34,874 bases of DNA. Source: Bacteroidota bacterium (GTDB lineage: Bacteria > Bacteroidota > Bacteroidia > 2-12-FULL-35-15). A model generated the notes under the pieces. The model was given only the letters and a program-made list of their open reading frames with translations, searched no databases and was not told the DNA's origin. Location: NCBI GenBank assembly GCA_025963715.1, contig JAOQAG010000003.1, positions 1-34,874 of the forward strand, read 5' to 3'. Positions 24,862-33,556 of the stretch are shown here, in pieces. The position numbers and the translations under genes are program-made. Each line of letters begins with the position of its first letter. Position 1 is the first letter of the stretch.

Positions 24862-26622
24862 TTAATTTTTAACAATAATTCGGTTACTTTCCGTCAGTTT
24901 AAAAAATGCATTTAACTGATCTGCTTGTAATTGCGGACGTTTTTTTGCAAAATCCCGCAATACCTCCACATTGTCAAGCCATTGCCCGTAGGTACCGATC
25001 ACGCGCCAGCGATTGATGTGCTCGCGCATTTCGGGCGCCATAAGGCCCTGCATGCGGTCCACTTCTGAAATAAGATGCTTAGTGGAAAACTGGTGATCGA
25101 TCAGGTATTGAAAACGCTGCGTGAACGCTTCTACAAAGGATTTATTTTTAATAAGCGCGCTGAATAAAATGCCTACACTGCCCGTTCTCTTTGCTTTTTC
25201 GAGCAAATTAACGGATGGAACACTTGCTGTATTATACCCGAATCCCCAGTCGGTATCATACAGCATCCAGCGCCAGCGGCCATCCCGGCAACCGGCTGTA
25301 TCAGTTGGTTCCGGAGTTTTGTAATGCCAGAATTTTACGTTATTATTGGGCCAATCGCTGTTGCAGAAATAAATATTTACGGCAAGAAAATCAATGAAGC
25401 TTTGAATGTCTATTTTGGAAGTAAGCTCCTCGTAATTTTGCTGCTGCGACAAGTCGTGCTTCTGAACAAATTCCAGCAATTCTTTAAAGCTTTCGGTATC
25501 TCCTTTTTTTCCGTGGGAAAGCACACCGTTCAGTTCTAAAATGCAAAGACTATCAGCCGCCATGTGGTATTTATTCGCCAGGTAATTTTCATCAAAACGT
25601 TCCCGGATGTTGTGGATGCCCCAATATTCGCCATTGATAAACACAATGGCAGAACGGTCGGCCTGGATATCCACGTGCGCATCTTTCATGAGCGACTGGA
25701 TCAACCCATCGCGGAACATGGTCTTGTCCCAGTCGTTACCGGAATTCCGCAAAATAAACGAATTGAACGTATGTACGGGATAACCCGGAAATAAAGGATA
25801 ATCAAGGCTGGCAGTCCCGTATTTTTCACGAAAATTAATCCGCAATGATTTTTGTGCGTAGCCGCGTGTGGCATTTCCATTGATGCGCACGCCCACGTTT
25901 GCTTCAAAACCGGCTTTACCGCCCGGCTCATACAATTCAATGTGTGCATCGCGCTCGGCATCGTTACCGCGATCGAGGTAATTGGACGGATATTCCCACC
26001 AGGGCAGATCAAGTGAAATATTTTTGCGAATGTAATTGTCTTTATCGCCGTAACTTTTACCCAATACATAAATGCCTTTGTTGTAACCGAAAAAATCTTT
26101 GTAATCCACCACCAGCGATACAACCGGCAGGCTATAACGCGCCGTTCCTTTGGGATCTACAAAAAAAGTTTTCATCAGCTCTTTGCTTTTTGCAAAATCT
26201 TTTACAGCAATGGCGCGCAATACAGTTCCTTTAAAAACATCGCCAACAGGCGGGGCCCAGCGTGGCGAAGTCGGAATGGCCGACAATACATTTTCTTCTT
26301 CTTTTACATTGATCACCACCGGATGCTTGTAAACAGGCGATAACAGCGTTGGTTCGGAGCCATCGAGTGTATAATAAATAACGGTTCCGGGTGTGGGCGC
26401 TGTGAGTTGTACTGCAAACGGCGCTGCATAAAAACCGCCGGAAGCTGATGTTACAGGAGGTTGTAGCTCTTTTGATTTTGCAAGTGTAATTACATCCGGC
26501 TTGATCGGATAGGTCCAGAAAGTGCATAAAAACAAGAGCAGCAGCAATCCGGCTAAAATGGCGGCGGTAAGCATTTTAAACCTTGTGGAGATGCGCTGTT
26601 TATTTTCCCGGATCAGTTTCAT
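24862..26622 (-). CDS. CotH kinase family protein with N-terminal chitobiase-like domain
   Basis: The 586-residue protein has a membrane anchor (about 18-36) and a chitobiase/beta-hexosaminidase C-terminal-type domain (about 60-150, VIYYTLDGSEPT). The CotH domain (about 165-560) follows. It shows QKSLRINFREKYG (K258), FINGEYWGIHNIRERFDENY (about 328-347), the catalytic-metal region NSDWPNNNVKFW (D423, N427/N428) and LYDTDWGFG (D456, D458). CotH proteins are atypical secreted or membrane kinases. All recognised active-site residues appear present. Its start overlaps the VTC gene stop by one base (TAATG). Its substrate could be a surface protein or glycan; unknown. Confidence 0.88.
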   Translation of the reverse strand: MKLIRENKQRISTRFKMLTAAILAGLLLLLFLCTFWTYPIKPDVITLAKSKELQPPVTSASGGFYAAPFAVQLTAPTPGTVIYYTLDGSEPTLLSPVYKHPVVINVKEEENVLSAIPTSPRWAPPVGDVFKGTVLRAIAVKDFAKSKELMKTFFVDPKGTARYSLPVVSLVVDYKDFFGYNKGIYVLGKSYGDKDNYIRKNISLDLPWWEYPSNYLDRGNDAERDAHIELYEPGGKAGFEANVGVRINGNATRGYAQKSLRINFREKYGTASLDYPLFPGYPVHTFNSFILRNSGNDWDKTMFRDGLIQSLMKDAHVDIQADRSAIVFINGEYWGIHNIRERFDENYLANKYHMAADSLCILELNGVLSHGKKGDTESFKELLEFVQKHDLSQQQNYEELTSKIDIQSFIDFLAVNIYFCNSDWPNNNVKFWHYKTPEPTDTAGCRDGRWRWMLYDTDWGFGYNTASVPSVNLLEKAKRTGSVGILFSALIKNKSFVEAFTQRFQYLIDHQFSTKHLISEVDRMQGLMAPEMREHINRWRVIGTYGQWLDNVEVLRDFAKKRPQLQADQLNAFFKLTESNRIIVKN

Positions 26623-27317
26623 TAAAAAAGAATCCTTTCGATGCCTTGTAAATATTTGGAATTTTTGGTCATGGCAAAGGGCAATCCATTCCCGATTATT
26701 TTTGCTTCCGTTTCCATCGAGGCATCGTATTTTAATTCAAGCACGGTGGAATGATGGTCAACAGATTTGTTCAAAAAAGTATTGTGCCAGTAGCCAATCT
26801 TATAATAGGTTAATTCGCGATCGATGGTGATGCGGAAATTTTTATCTTCCGATAAATAATAAGTACGCGTGTAACTATTGAGCAGCGCAGGTTGCAGCGA
26901 CAGCATCAGGTCGCGCACATGCAGGGGCAGATCGGCAGTAGCGATGGCATTGATGATTTGTTCCTTCGAAAAATTGGTATCGAGTGTAAAGGGTAATAAG
27001 TTGTACGAATCTTTTTTACCAAGCAATCCTTTTTTTATTTTTAATTCAAGAATTGGTTTTTCAATCTTGCCAAACAAGTCGCCATACCAGCGGATGCGCA
27101 CTTTTAAACGCTCGGTCTCTCCTTCCACATTATCATAATAATTGTTGAAGCCGATGGTATCAAAATAAATATTGTTGATGCTGCGTTCGTAAAAGATCTC
27201 GGAAAATGCCGCCGGATGATATTTCAACAACTGTTTTACTTCTGCGGAAGCATGATCAGTAATTAAAAACTTACGCTCAAAACGTAATTCTTCCGGTTGT
27301 TGTTTGGTAACAGGCAT
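26622..27317 (-). CDS. VTC-domain polyphosphate polymerase family protein
   Basis: This compact 231-residue protein is a stand-alone VTC domain (tunnel fold of the CYTH/TTM superfamily). It keeps the charged residues lining the tunnel: ERK (14-16), RLKVRIR (70-76), ELKIK (91-95), R151, FRITID (R162, D166), LELKYD (E194, K196) and NSKYLQGI (about 219-226). Eukaryotic VTC4 uses these to make polyphosphate from ATP. Here there is no SPX domain or membrane anchor, so it is likely cytoplasmic. It lies 20 nt after DUF4956 and overlaps CotH by one base. The biochemical product is inferred from the family. Confidence 0.9.
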   Translation of the reverse strand: MPVTKQQPEELRFERKFLITDHASAEVKQLLKYHPAAFSEIFYERSINNIYFDTIGFNNYYDNVEGETERLKVRIRWYGDLFGKIEKPILELKIKKGLLGKKDSYNLLPFTLDTNFSKEQIINAIATADLPLHVRDLMLSLQPALLNSYTRTYYLSEDKNFRITIDRELTYYKIGYWHNTFLNKSVDHHSTVLELKYDASMETEAKIIGNGLPFAMTKNSKYLQGIERILF

Positions 27318-27337
27318 TGGGATCGGAGTTTTTTAGA

Positions 27338-28021
27338 CTAAAAATCGCGTGCATTGTCCATGAAGGTTACGGACAAAGAAGGGTGCAATTTTTTAATCGA
27401 TGCTTTGGCTGCTTCCAGCTTTTCAAAATTATCGAACTCTATAAAAAACGAGGCTTCAAAAACGGAAGCATTTTCATCGGTACGTTTTAATTTTAATCCG
27501 GCTGCGTGCTTTTTCAATTCTTCTGTAATGGATTGAATGCTTACGGCATCCGACAAGCTGCCGGAAATGGTGAGGTATAAATTCTGGTTTTCTGTTTCGC
27601 GCTGGTAGCGGCTATTGAACCAGATGACCAATGCAAATCCGAAAAAAGCAACGATGGTCAGCAACGTTAAACCGGCACCGCAACCAAGACCGATGGCGAT
27701 GGTCAAAAATAAATATGTCAGCTCTTCCGGCTCTTTGATGGCGGAGCGGAAACGCACAATGGAAAGTGCACCTACCAACCCGAGCGATAACGCCAGTGAT
27801 GATTTTACAACAGAAATGATGAACATGGTGGTGATGGCCAGCACCAGGAAATTGCGCGCAAATGCTTTGCGGTTGGAAAGGGAATTTCCATATTTTACAT
27901 ACAAGCGCCCGAGGGTAAAGGCGAGTACTGCGCAGATCAGGAAACTGAAAATAAAATTAGGGATTGCTTTGGGTGAAAAACCTCCCAGGTTCTGGGATAC
28001 AAATGCTTTAAGTTCGTCCAT
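27338..28021 (-). CDS. DUF4956 membrane protein
   Basis: The 227-residue protein has about four hydrophobic segments in its first 150 residues. It also carries the family hallmark LGLVGALSIVRFRSAIKEPE followed by LTYLFLTIAIGLGCGAG. The C-terminal third is a soluble domain of about 75 residues. DUF4956 proteins are often encoded beside VTC and CotH genes, as here. A role as membrane partner or conduit for the VTC enzyme is a reasonable guess but not shown. It begins 9 nt after the stop of the GT2 gene. Confidence 0.88.
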   Translation of the reverse strand: MDELKAFVSQNLGGFSPKAIPNFIFSFLICAVLAFTLGRLYVKYGNSLSNRKAFARNFLVLAITTMFIISVVKSSLALSLGLVGALSIVRFRSAIKEPEELTYLFLTIAIGLGCGAGLTLLTIVAFFGFALVIWFNSRYQRETENQNLYLTISGSLSDAVSIQSITEELKKHAAGLKLKRTDENASVFEASFFIEFDNFEKLEAAKASIKKLHPSLSVTFMDNARDF

Positions 28022-28030
28022 ATTAAAAAA

Positions 28031-28801
28031 TTAATTACGACACGAATATAGCAGTTTTACAGCAAAGTTTAAGTTAAAAAAATGTAATACGCGGGCAAGG
28101 CGGTTTTTGATGCCGATCATGCGCTGACTGCCCCATTTCTGATGGTATAATGCCTTATCGCGGTCCAGCTTTTCCATGGTGGTAAAATCGTTTTTTACGC
28201 GGCCGGTGTATACATGCGAGAAGTTGGCTTTTGTAACCAATGCGTGTAAAATACTGTGCTTGCGCAGGCACATGGAAAAATCGTAATCCTGGTAATAAAA
28301 ATCGAATTTTTCGTCAAAGAACCCGGTTTTTTCAAACACTTTCCGCTCTAATAATAAACAGGCGGCAAAAAATTCCCAGCCGACTTCATATCCTAAATAA
28401 TAATCGTGATCCATGAACTTGCCTTTTACCGTTTTATAGTCAGGATCTTTCGGTGAAAAGGATTGAATACCGGGACGTAATTTTTTGATGCGTAAAATTT
28501 GGGTGAGCCAGCCTTTTTTGAAAACCAGGTCGTTGTTGCATAAACAGATCATTTCATTGTTTGTTTGTTTGATCGCGATGTTCAAAAATTTATTGTAATT
28601 GAATTTTTCCTGCGGGATGATCACCTGTACCGGATACGGATACTGGTAACCGGTTTTTAAAAATTCTTTGTTGCTTTCCATCACGATCACGTTAAACGTA
28701 TGCTCTGTTTCCGATTCCATTAATGAAGAAATGCAATTGGAGTTCATGATGAACGTTTCTTCGGTGGCGCAGAGGGAAAGTATGACTACATCTATTTGCA
28801 T
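28031..28801 (-). CDS. Family 2 glycosyltransferase
   Basis: The 256-residue GT-A protein has an N-terminal nucleotide-binding strand (MQIDVVILSL), LCNNDLVFKKGWL with NND (89-91) at the metal-binding place, and the acidic YYQDYDFSMCLRKH motif. It is the first gene of the long minus-strand run that continues into the DUF4956/VTC/CotH genes. The repeat-containing gap 28802-29101 lies upstream. It would add a sugar to the growing glycan, or possibly glycosylate a partner of the CotH/VTC set. Confidence 0.88.
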   Translation of the reverse strand: MQIDVVILSLCATEETFIMNSNCISSLMESETEHTFNVIVMESNKEFLKTGYQYPYPVQVIIPQEKFNYNKFLNIAIKQTNNEMICLCNNDLVFKKGWLTQILRIKKLRPGIQSFSPKDPDYKTVKGKFMDHDYYLGYEVGWEFFAACLLLERKVFEKTGFFDEKFDFYYQDYDFSMCLRKHSILHALVTKANFSHVYTGRVKNDFTTMEKLDRDKALYHQKWGSQRMIGIKNRLARVLHFFNLNFAVKLLYSCRN

Positions 28802-29101
28802 TGTGTTAATTTTTTTTGACTAATTGCACTTTAACTTTTTGAAGGCAAAAAGTTACAAAAACCTTTTCAGCCTGTAAGGTAATTTTTCCTTCCGCTGACG
28901 CTACAGGAAAACCGCGGTTAATTTCGCGGATGCGCTTTATTGCTCCGTAGCTATAATCCTTCTGCCGCTCATTCCCGCCTATTACTAAACAGGCAGAAAG
29001 AGTCTGCAGAATGAGTATTCTATCATTTTATAAATCAGGATTTCAATAAAATTGCATGCTCTAATACAAAAAACAGTTGGTACAAAGTTCCGGACGCTCA
29101 T
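28802..29101. other. Gene-free interval containing a dispersed element
   Basis: These 300 nt separate the GT2-led operon from the acyltransferase upstream. About 28828-29020 is the second copy of the diverged dispersed element found at 7500-7740. I see no gene or clear terminator. The promoter of the long operon must lie here or be shared with the upstream genes. Confidence 0.65.
28828..29020 (+). repeat. Diverged dispersed element (copy B, plus orientation)
   Basis: The blocks AACTTTTTGAAGGCAAAAAG, CCTTCCGCTGACGCT, AACCGCGGTTAAT, ATTCCCGCCTATT and AGAATGAGTATTC follow the same order as on the minus strand of 7500-7740. Copy B has extra sequence (about 28930-28970) absent from copy A. Confidence 0.7.
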
Positions 29102-30262
29102 TTAATTTTTTAGAGGATTTTCTTCTGCCCCATCGTTTCCGCTGACAACAAGAGTAAAACGTTTTTTCAATTTTAAGAATTTTTTCTCAAAAAACTCATA
29201 CGAAAGTGATGCGATCACAATCGTGAAAACGATGGACAAACTATAAATAAGAATGTTGTTTCGGGTTCCAAACGCATCCAGCAATTTTATCGCGCAAGCC
29301 ACCATCACATAATGATACATGTACAAACCGTAGGAAATTTTTCCGAGATAACTGAATACAGAATTCTCTAATTTCAGAATGGTTTTGGGATTTGCCGCCA
29401 GGTTGAGGATGATGATGGCGAACAAAACGGAATAACATTCGAAAATAAGATTGTGAATGTAAAATTTGAATGCGATGGCGCAGATGAGTAATAAATAAAC
29501 ACCAATTTGCGTGTAGATGTTGAATAAAAAGGACAGCACTTTTTCTTTTTTATGAAACAGCACGTAAGCTGCAATGCCGCCAATAGCCATACAATCGATG
29601 TTAAATTCGTCCCAGAAGCCAAACAAGCCGTGCAGAATTTTGTTGTGATCAAAAATTCCGGAATGCGCATTAATTGCGATAAGAATAAATTTAACTCCGA
29701 GGTAAAAAGCGATCACACCGAATAATACGCCCAATGTATTTTTTATTTTTTTGATGAGCACCGGCCAGATCAGGTAAAATTGCTCTTCCACGCCTACTGA
29801 CCAGGTTTGCGCAATGTAAGGAACGGGCGCAAATCCGGACAAAGCAAGGTTGGGCAAAAACAAAACGAACAGTGCCACTTTGGTCATGAAATGATCCTGG
29901 ATGGCATCGGTACGGTGACTTTCGGCGATGAACAGAAAATCGAGGTGTGGAAAAACAAATAAGCCAAGCAGTACGATCAGGTAATACAACGGCCAGATGC
30001 GCAGGATGCGGCGGATGTAAAATGATTTGATGGAAATGCCGCCGAGTTTTTTTTCGGTAAGCAATAAGTACGTGATCAAAAATCCGCTGAGCACAAAAAA
30101 CAGGATGACGCCTAGTTTCCCGATGATGCGGATGTAGGGGTTTTCCCAGCAATTATCGTATTGAAAAAAGAATTTGATCTGCTCAATGTGATGAATGATC
30201 ACTGCCAGCGCGGCAATAAAACGGATCCCGTTAAGGTTTGGAAAATAGATCTTTGTGTTCAT
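29102..30262 (-). CDS. Acyltransferase-3 family membrane protein
   Basis: The start is placed at MNTKIYFPNLNGIRFIAA. A longer in-frame form to 30319 would reach into the preceding GT gene. The 386-residue protein has about ten membrane segments and the family motifs NGIRFIAALAVIIHHIE (His near 23-24), FVLSGFLITYLLL and WSVGVEEQFYLIWP. It would transfer acyl groups, usually acetyl, onto sugars at the membrane. Only 2 nt separate it from the GT4 upstream. Confidence 0.9.
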   Translation of the reverse strand: MNTKIYFPNLNGIRFIAALAVIIHHIEQIKFFFQYDNCWENPYIRIIGKLGVILFFVLSGFLITYLLLTEKKLGGISIKSFYIRRILRIWPLYYLIVLLGLFVFPHLDFLFIAESHRTDAIQDHFMTKVALFVLFLPNLALSGFAPVPYIAQTWSVGVEEQFYLIWPVLIKKIKNTLGVLFGVIAFYLGVKFILIAINAHSGIFDHNKILHGLFGFWDEFNIDCMAIGGIAAYVLFHKKEKVLSFLFNIYTQIGVYLLLICAIAFKFYIHNLIFECYSVLFAIIILNLAANPKTILKLENSVFSYLGKISYGLYMYHYVMVACAIKLLDAFGTRNNILIYSLSIVFTIVIASLSYEFFEKKFLKLKKRFTLVVSGNDGAEENPLKN

Positions 30263-30264
30263 TT

Positions 30265-31389
30265 CTATTTTCGCGGGCTTAGTAATAGATCGAGGTATTG
30301 CTTGCGCACGCCCGACCATTTATAATTTTCATTGAAGATCTTTTTGTTCAACGCGGATTTTTCGGCAAGCCATTGCGGATCGTTCGCACAATCACGTAAT
30401 TTAGAATACAGCTCATTCTCTTTTTCCATGTTGATGCAGCAATCCGGCTGTTTTAAGATCCAGCGGAATAGTTCGTTATTATGTAATAAAACCGGTAATC
30501 CCGATTGCATCGCCTCAAGCGTAACGATCCCGAAACCTTCCTGTGTGGAAGCGAGCACAAACACATCGGCGAGTGCGTATATTTTCGAAATTTCTTCGCG
30601 CTGGATGAACAAATGAATGAAGCGGTTTCCCATTTTTTCCTTCCCCATGTTTAGCACGATGTCGCCTTCTTTTCCGCGTGCAGCACCGCATACCACCAGT
30701 GTCCAGTCATCCGGTAATTTAGCTGCTTCTTCGATCAGGTAATCCATGCGCTTGTGCGCGCGGTTGATGGCGCCCACGCTTAATAATACGTTGGGCGTGG
30801 TAATCCCGAATTGTTTTCTCAATTGCGCTTTATCATACACCGGCAAAGCGGCATCGCTTAAAAAGTGTGGCAGCAATACCACTTCTTTATTCAGATGGTG
30901 CTGTTCCACATAACTTTTCATGGCATTGTAATTTTCGATGCTTACTTCGTGGAACACATCAGCATTGTTGATGTTATCAAGCGGCTGGTTCCAAACACCA
31001 TGTGTAAACACGATCCTGGGACTGCCGGGCAACAATTTCCTGAATTTAAAAATGGTTTTAGCTACCATCGGTTCAATGGCGGAGATGGTCTCGAATTTTT
31101 TACGGAAAACAAAACAATGAATAAGGAAGCGGATCGCAAAAAATAAATATTCCCAATACAACAAATCGCCACGAAAGCGCGCTAAATACTGACATAAAAA
31201 ATTGCTGCGGTAAGGCACTTTCAACACCACTTCATTTTTCTTTTTTTCGCCCTGGCGCTTAAATAAAATAAACTCAGTATCCGGAATGTTCTCTTCTTTA
31301 AGGCAATCAAAAAATGTCCTGCAATGGGTTTCATAACCGCGCATCACGTTATCGAGTCCGGAACAAAGTATGGCGATTTTTTTAGACAT
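30265..31389 (-). CDS. Family 4 glycosyltransferase
   Basis: The start is placed at MSKKIAILCSGLDNVMRGYETH, which fits the GT4 N-terminus. The in-frame extension to 31443 runs into the neighbouring gene. The 374-residue protein has VLLSVGAINRAHKRMDYLIE and the E-x7-E motif in TQEGFGIVTLEAMQSGLPVLL. It belongs to the run of three GT4s and two acyltransferases. Substrate is unknown. Confidence 0.9.
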   Translation of the reverse strand: MSKKIAILCSGLDNVMRGYETHCRTFFDCLKEENIPDTEFILFKRQGEKKKNEVVLKVPYRSNFLCQYLARFRGDLLYWEYLFFAIRFLIHCFVFRKKFETISAIEPMVAKTIFKFRKLLPGSPRIVFTHGVWNQPLDNINNADVFHEVSIENYNAMKSYVEQHHLNKEVVLLPHFLSDAALPVYDKAQLRKQFGITTPNVLLSVGAINRAHKRMDYLIEEAAKLPDDWTLVVCGAARGKEGDIVLNMGKEKMGNRFIHLFIQREEISKIYALADVFVLASTQEGFGIVTLEAMQSGLPVLLHNNELFRWILKQPDCCINMEKENELYSKLRDCANDPQWLAEKSALNKKIFNENYKWSGVRKQYLDLLLSPRK

Positions 31390-31417
31390 TTTTGATTTTT
31401 TATAAAAATACAAATAA

Positions 31418-32545
31418 CTACACATACTGCTGAATGGCTGCAATATTTTTAAGGATGATCGCTTCCCATAAAAAACGTTCTTTAATCAGCGCAATGGACT
31501 GTTTTTTCATGCTAATCAGTCGTTCGGGATCAACGCTGATCATATCGAGTAAAGCCTTTTCTAATTGCCGTTTATTTCCGGGTTCAATTAAAATTCCGTT
31601 TGCTGCGCTTACCTGCTCACTTACCGCACCCACGTTACTGGCAACAATTGCCATTCCGGATGCCATCGCTTCCAAAATTACCGTTGGCATTCCTTCGCTG
31701 TAGCTCGGGCAAACCAATACATCCGCGGTTTTAAGGATGTTTTTTATTTTTTCGGGATCGTTGATGTTGCCCCAATACGTGATATTTGGAGCTACTAATT
31801 TTTTCTCTTCCGGAATTCCACCGATGAAATGAAAATCAAATTGCTGGTTTTTGATCGTGCTCAAAACGCTCATCAGCTCTTCAATTCCTTTGCGCCGCTC
31901 ATACCTTCCGGTGAATACAAATGTTATTTTTGAATGCAGGATAATCGTTTCTTCCCGCAGCCAGGAAGAATCAATGCCAATGGAAACCTGGGAAATTTTT
32001 TCTTTGGGAATACCTTGCTCTATCAACAATTCCGTTAATTTTCCACCGAGTGAAAAAACCACATCTGCCGCGTGGAGCGAGCGTAAAACGGGTTTCCGGA
32101 ATAAATACTGCTCGGCTTTGGAACGCAGACTGGCTGCTTTCTGGAACATTTCCAAACCGTGAAAATTTACACCGGCAGGCGTTTTTAGTTCGTGTTTATT
32201 TTCAAATAATTTCATTCCGCACAAACCTTGTATATATATAAAATCGACCGGTGTGTTTTGTTTTAATTTTTCAAAAATAGTTTCAGAATATGCTTTTGTT
32301 TCGCGGATATAATGGCCGGGAAATTTATCCAGTTTTGGAAACGGGATTGTATACGAATGGATGTATTTTTTTTCTTCTTCCGAAAAACAATCCAATGAAT
32401 CCGCTTTGGAAAGATCATTGGCAGTATGATACAGGTCGACCTCAATTTTATTGAGCGCAAAATATTTTGCTAAATAAAACGAATGTTTTTGAATGCCGCC
32501 AATCACATACGGATAAATTCCATCGGTTAACAACGCTACTTTCAT
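31418..32545 (-). CDS. Family 4 glycosyltransferase
   Basis: The 375-residue GT-B protein starts MKVALLTDGIYPYVIGGIQKHSFYLAK, a classic GT4 acceptor-side opening. It has FVFTGRYERRKGIEEL in the middle and the donor motif YSEGMPTVILEAMASGMAIV with a complete E-x7-E. It overlaps the upstream acyltransferase gene by 4 nt. It would add a hexose or deoxysugar; identity unknown. Confidence 0.92.
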   Translation of the reverse strand: MKVALLTDGIYPYVIGGIQKHSFYLAKYFALNKIEVDLYHTANDLSKADSLDCFSEEEKKYIHSYTIPFPKLDKFPGHYIRETKAYSETIFEKLKQNTPVDFIYIQGLCGMKLFENKHELKTPAGVNFHGLEMFQKAASLRSKAEQYLFRKPVLRSLHAADVVFSLGGKLTELLIEQGIPKEKISQVSIGIDSSWLREETIILHSKITFVFTGRYERRKGIEELMSVLSTIKNQQFDFHFIGGIPEEKKLVAPNITYWGNINDPEKIKNILKTADVLVCPSYSEGMPTVILEAMASGMAIVASNVGAVSEQVSAANGILIEPGNKRQLEKALLDMISVDPERLISMKKQSIALIKERFLWEAIILKNIAAIQQYV

Positions 32546-33540
32546 TGCGTTTCCTCCTTCCTGAATTTGATGCGGGATGATAACCGTTTGGATGGTAATT
32601 CGATCAAACGGTAAACGATGTACGATGCGGCGGTGGTAACAGCCAATGCAAGCAGTACCAGCAAAAATTTATAAAACGGACTGGTGACAATGTGTGAAAA
32701 ATAATTGAGGATCACCAAACCGGTAAGGCTGTGAAACAAATAAACGGAGTACGAAATATTTCCGAAAAAGGTAAGGATCTTGCTTTTGAATTCTGAGAAA
32801 AATAAGATCGCAATGTAAGTGATCCCTGCATAAATAAATGTTCCCAGCTCATGAAACATAAAAATCTCTATCGTGGCAACACTGGTTAAAATAACCAGCT
32901 CCAGCCAACCGATAATTTTTGCTTTGAATAAAAACAAAGCAATGCCGTATAAAAATACCGGCAGATACAGTGGCAAATATCCTTTGATGATGAACGGGCC
33001 CGCCAGAATGATCAGGTAACTGAGGATCCGTAAAAATATTTTTCCGCTTGCAATGAGCGGGAATAACAAGCCGATGGATAAATAGTATTGGAACTCCACC
33101 GCTAGTGTCCAGTAAACAGGGCGGATCCAGTGCTGCCCTTCCACAAACGGAATTAAATAACCGAAGTGTAATGCGATCTGTGTTGCTGTAGGCGTAATGT
33201 CCACACCGTTGTAATGCGCGCTCATGGTGCGTAAATAGGTATGCGCTACGGCCAGCATCAGCGAAGCAATGTAAGGCGGTTCGAGGCGGATCAAACGCTT
33301 GAGCGCAAACGTAAAATAATTGCGGATCACGTACGAGCTGTGAAAAAGCGACCAGGGGATCACAAACCCTGAAATGACAAAAAACATTTGTACGCCGTAA
33401 TGTCCCGTGGAAAATAAAGTGCGTACAAAATTGGAATCGATGAACCCGGTAACGGTGCAAATAAAATGAAACAAACAAACGGAGAATGCAGCTACTGCTC
33501 TCAGGGAATCCAATACGGGAACATGTTTATTGATCGACAT
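32542..33540 (-). CDS. Acyltransferase-3 family membrane protein
   Basis: The 332-residue polytopic protein has VLDSLRAVAAFSVCLFHF (catalytic-type His near residue 21), MFFVISGFVIPWSLF and WTLAVEFQYYLSIGLLFP. These are the standard motif series of OafA/NodX-like acyltransferases. It is probably responsible for O-acetylating a sugar of the glycan. It lies 16 nt after the GT4 at 33557 and overlaps the next GT4 by 4 nt. Confidence 0.9.
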   Translation of the reverse strand: MSINKHVPVLDSLRAVAAFSVCLFHFICTVTGFIDSNFVRTLFSTGHYGVQMFFVISGFVIPWSLFHSSYVIRNYFTFALKRLIRLEPPYIASLMLAVAHTYLRTMSAHYNGVDITPTATQIALHFGYLIPFVEGQHWIRPVYWTLAVEFQYYLSIGLLFPLIASGKIFLRILSYLIILAGPFIIKGYLPLYLPVFLYGIALFLFKAKIIGWLELVILTSVATIEIFMFHELGTFIYAGITYIAILFFSEFKSKILTFFGNISYSVYLFHSLTGLVILNYFSHIVTSPFYKFLLVLLALAVTTAASYIVYRLIELPSKRLSSRIKFRKEETQ

Positions 33541-33556
33541 TCTAAGCGTGTAAATG

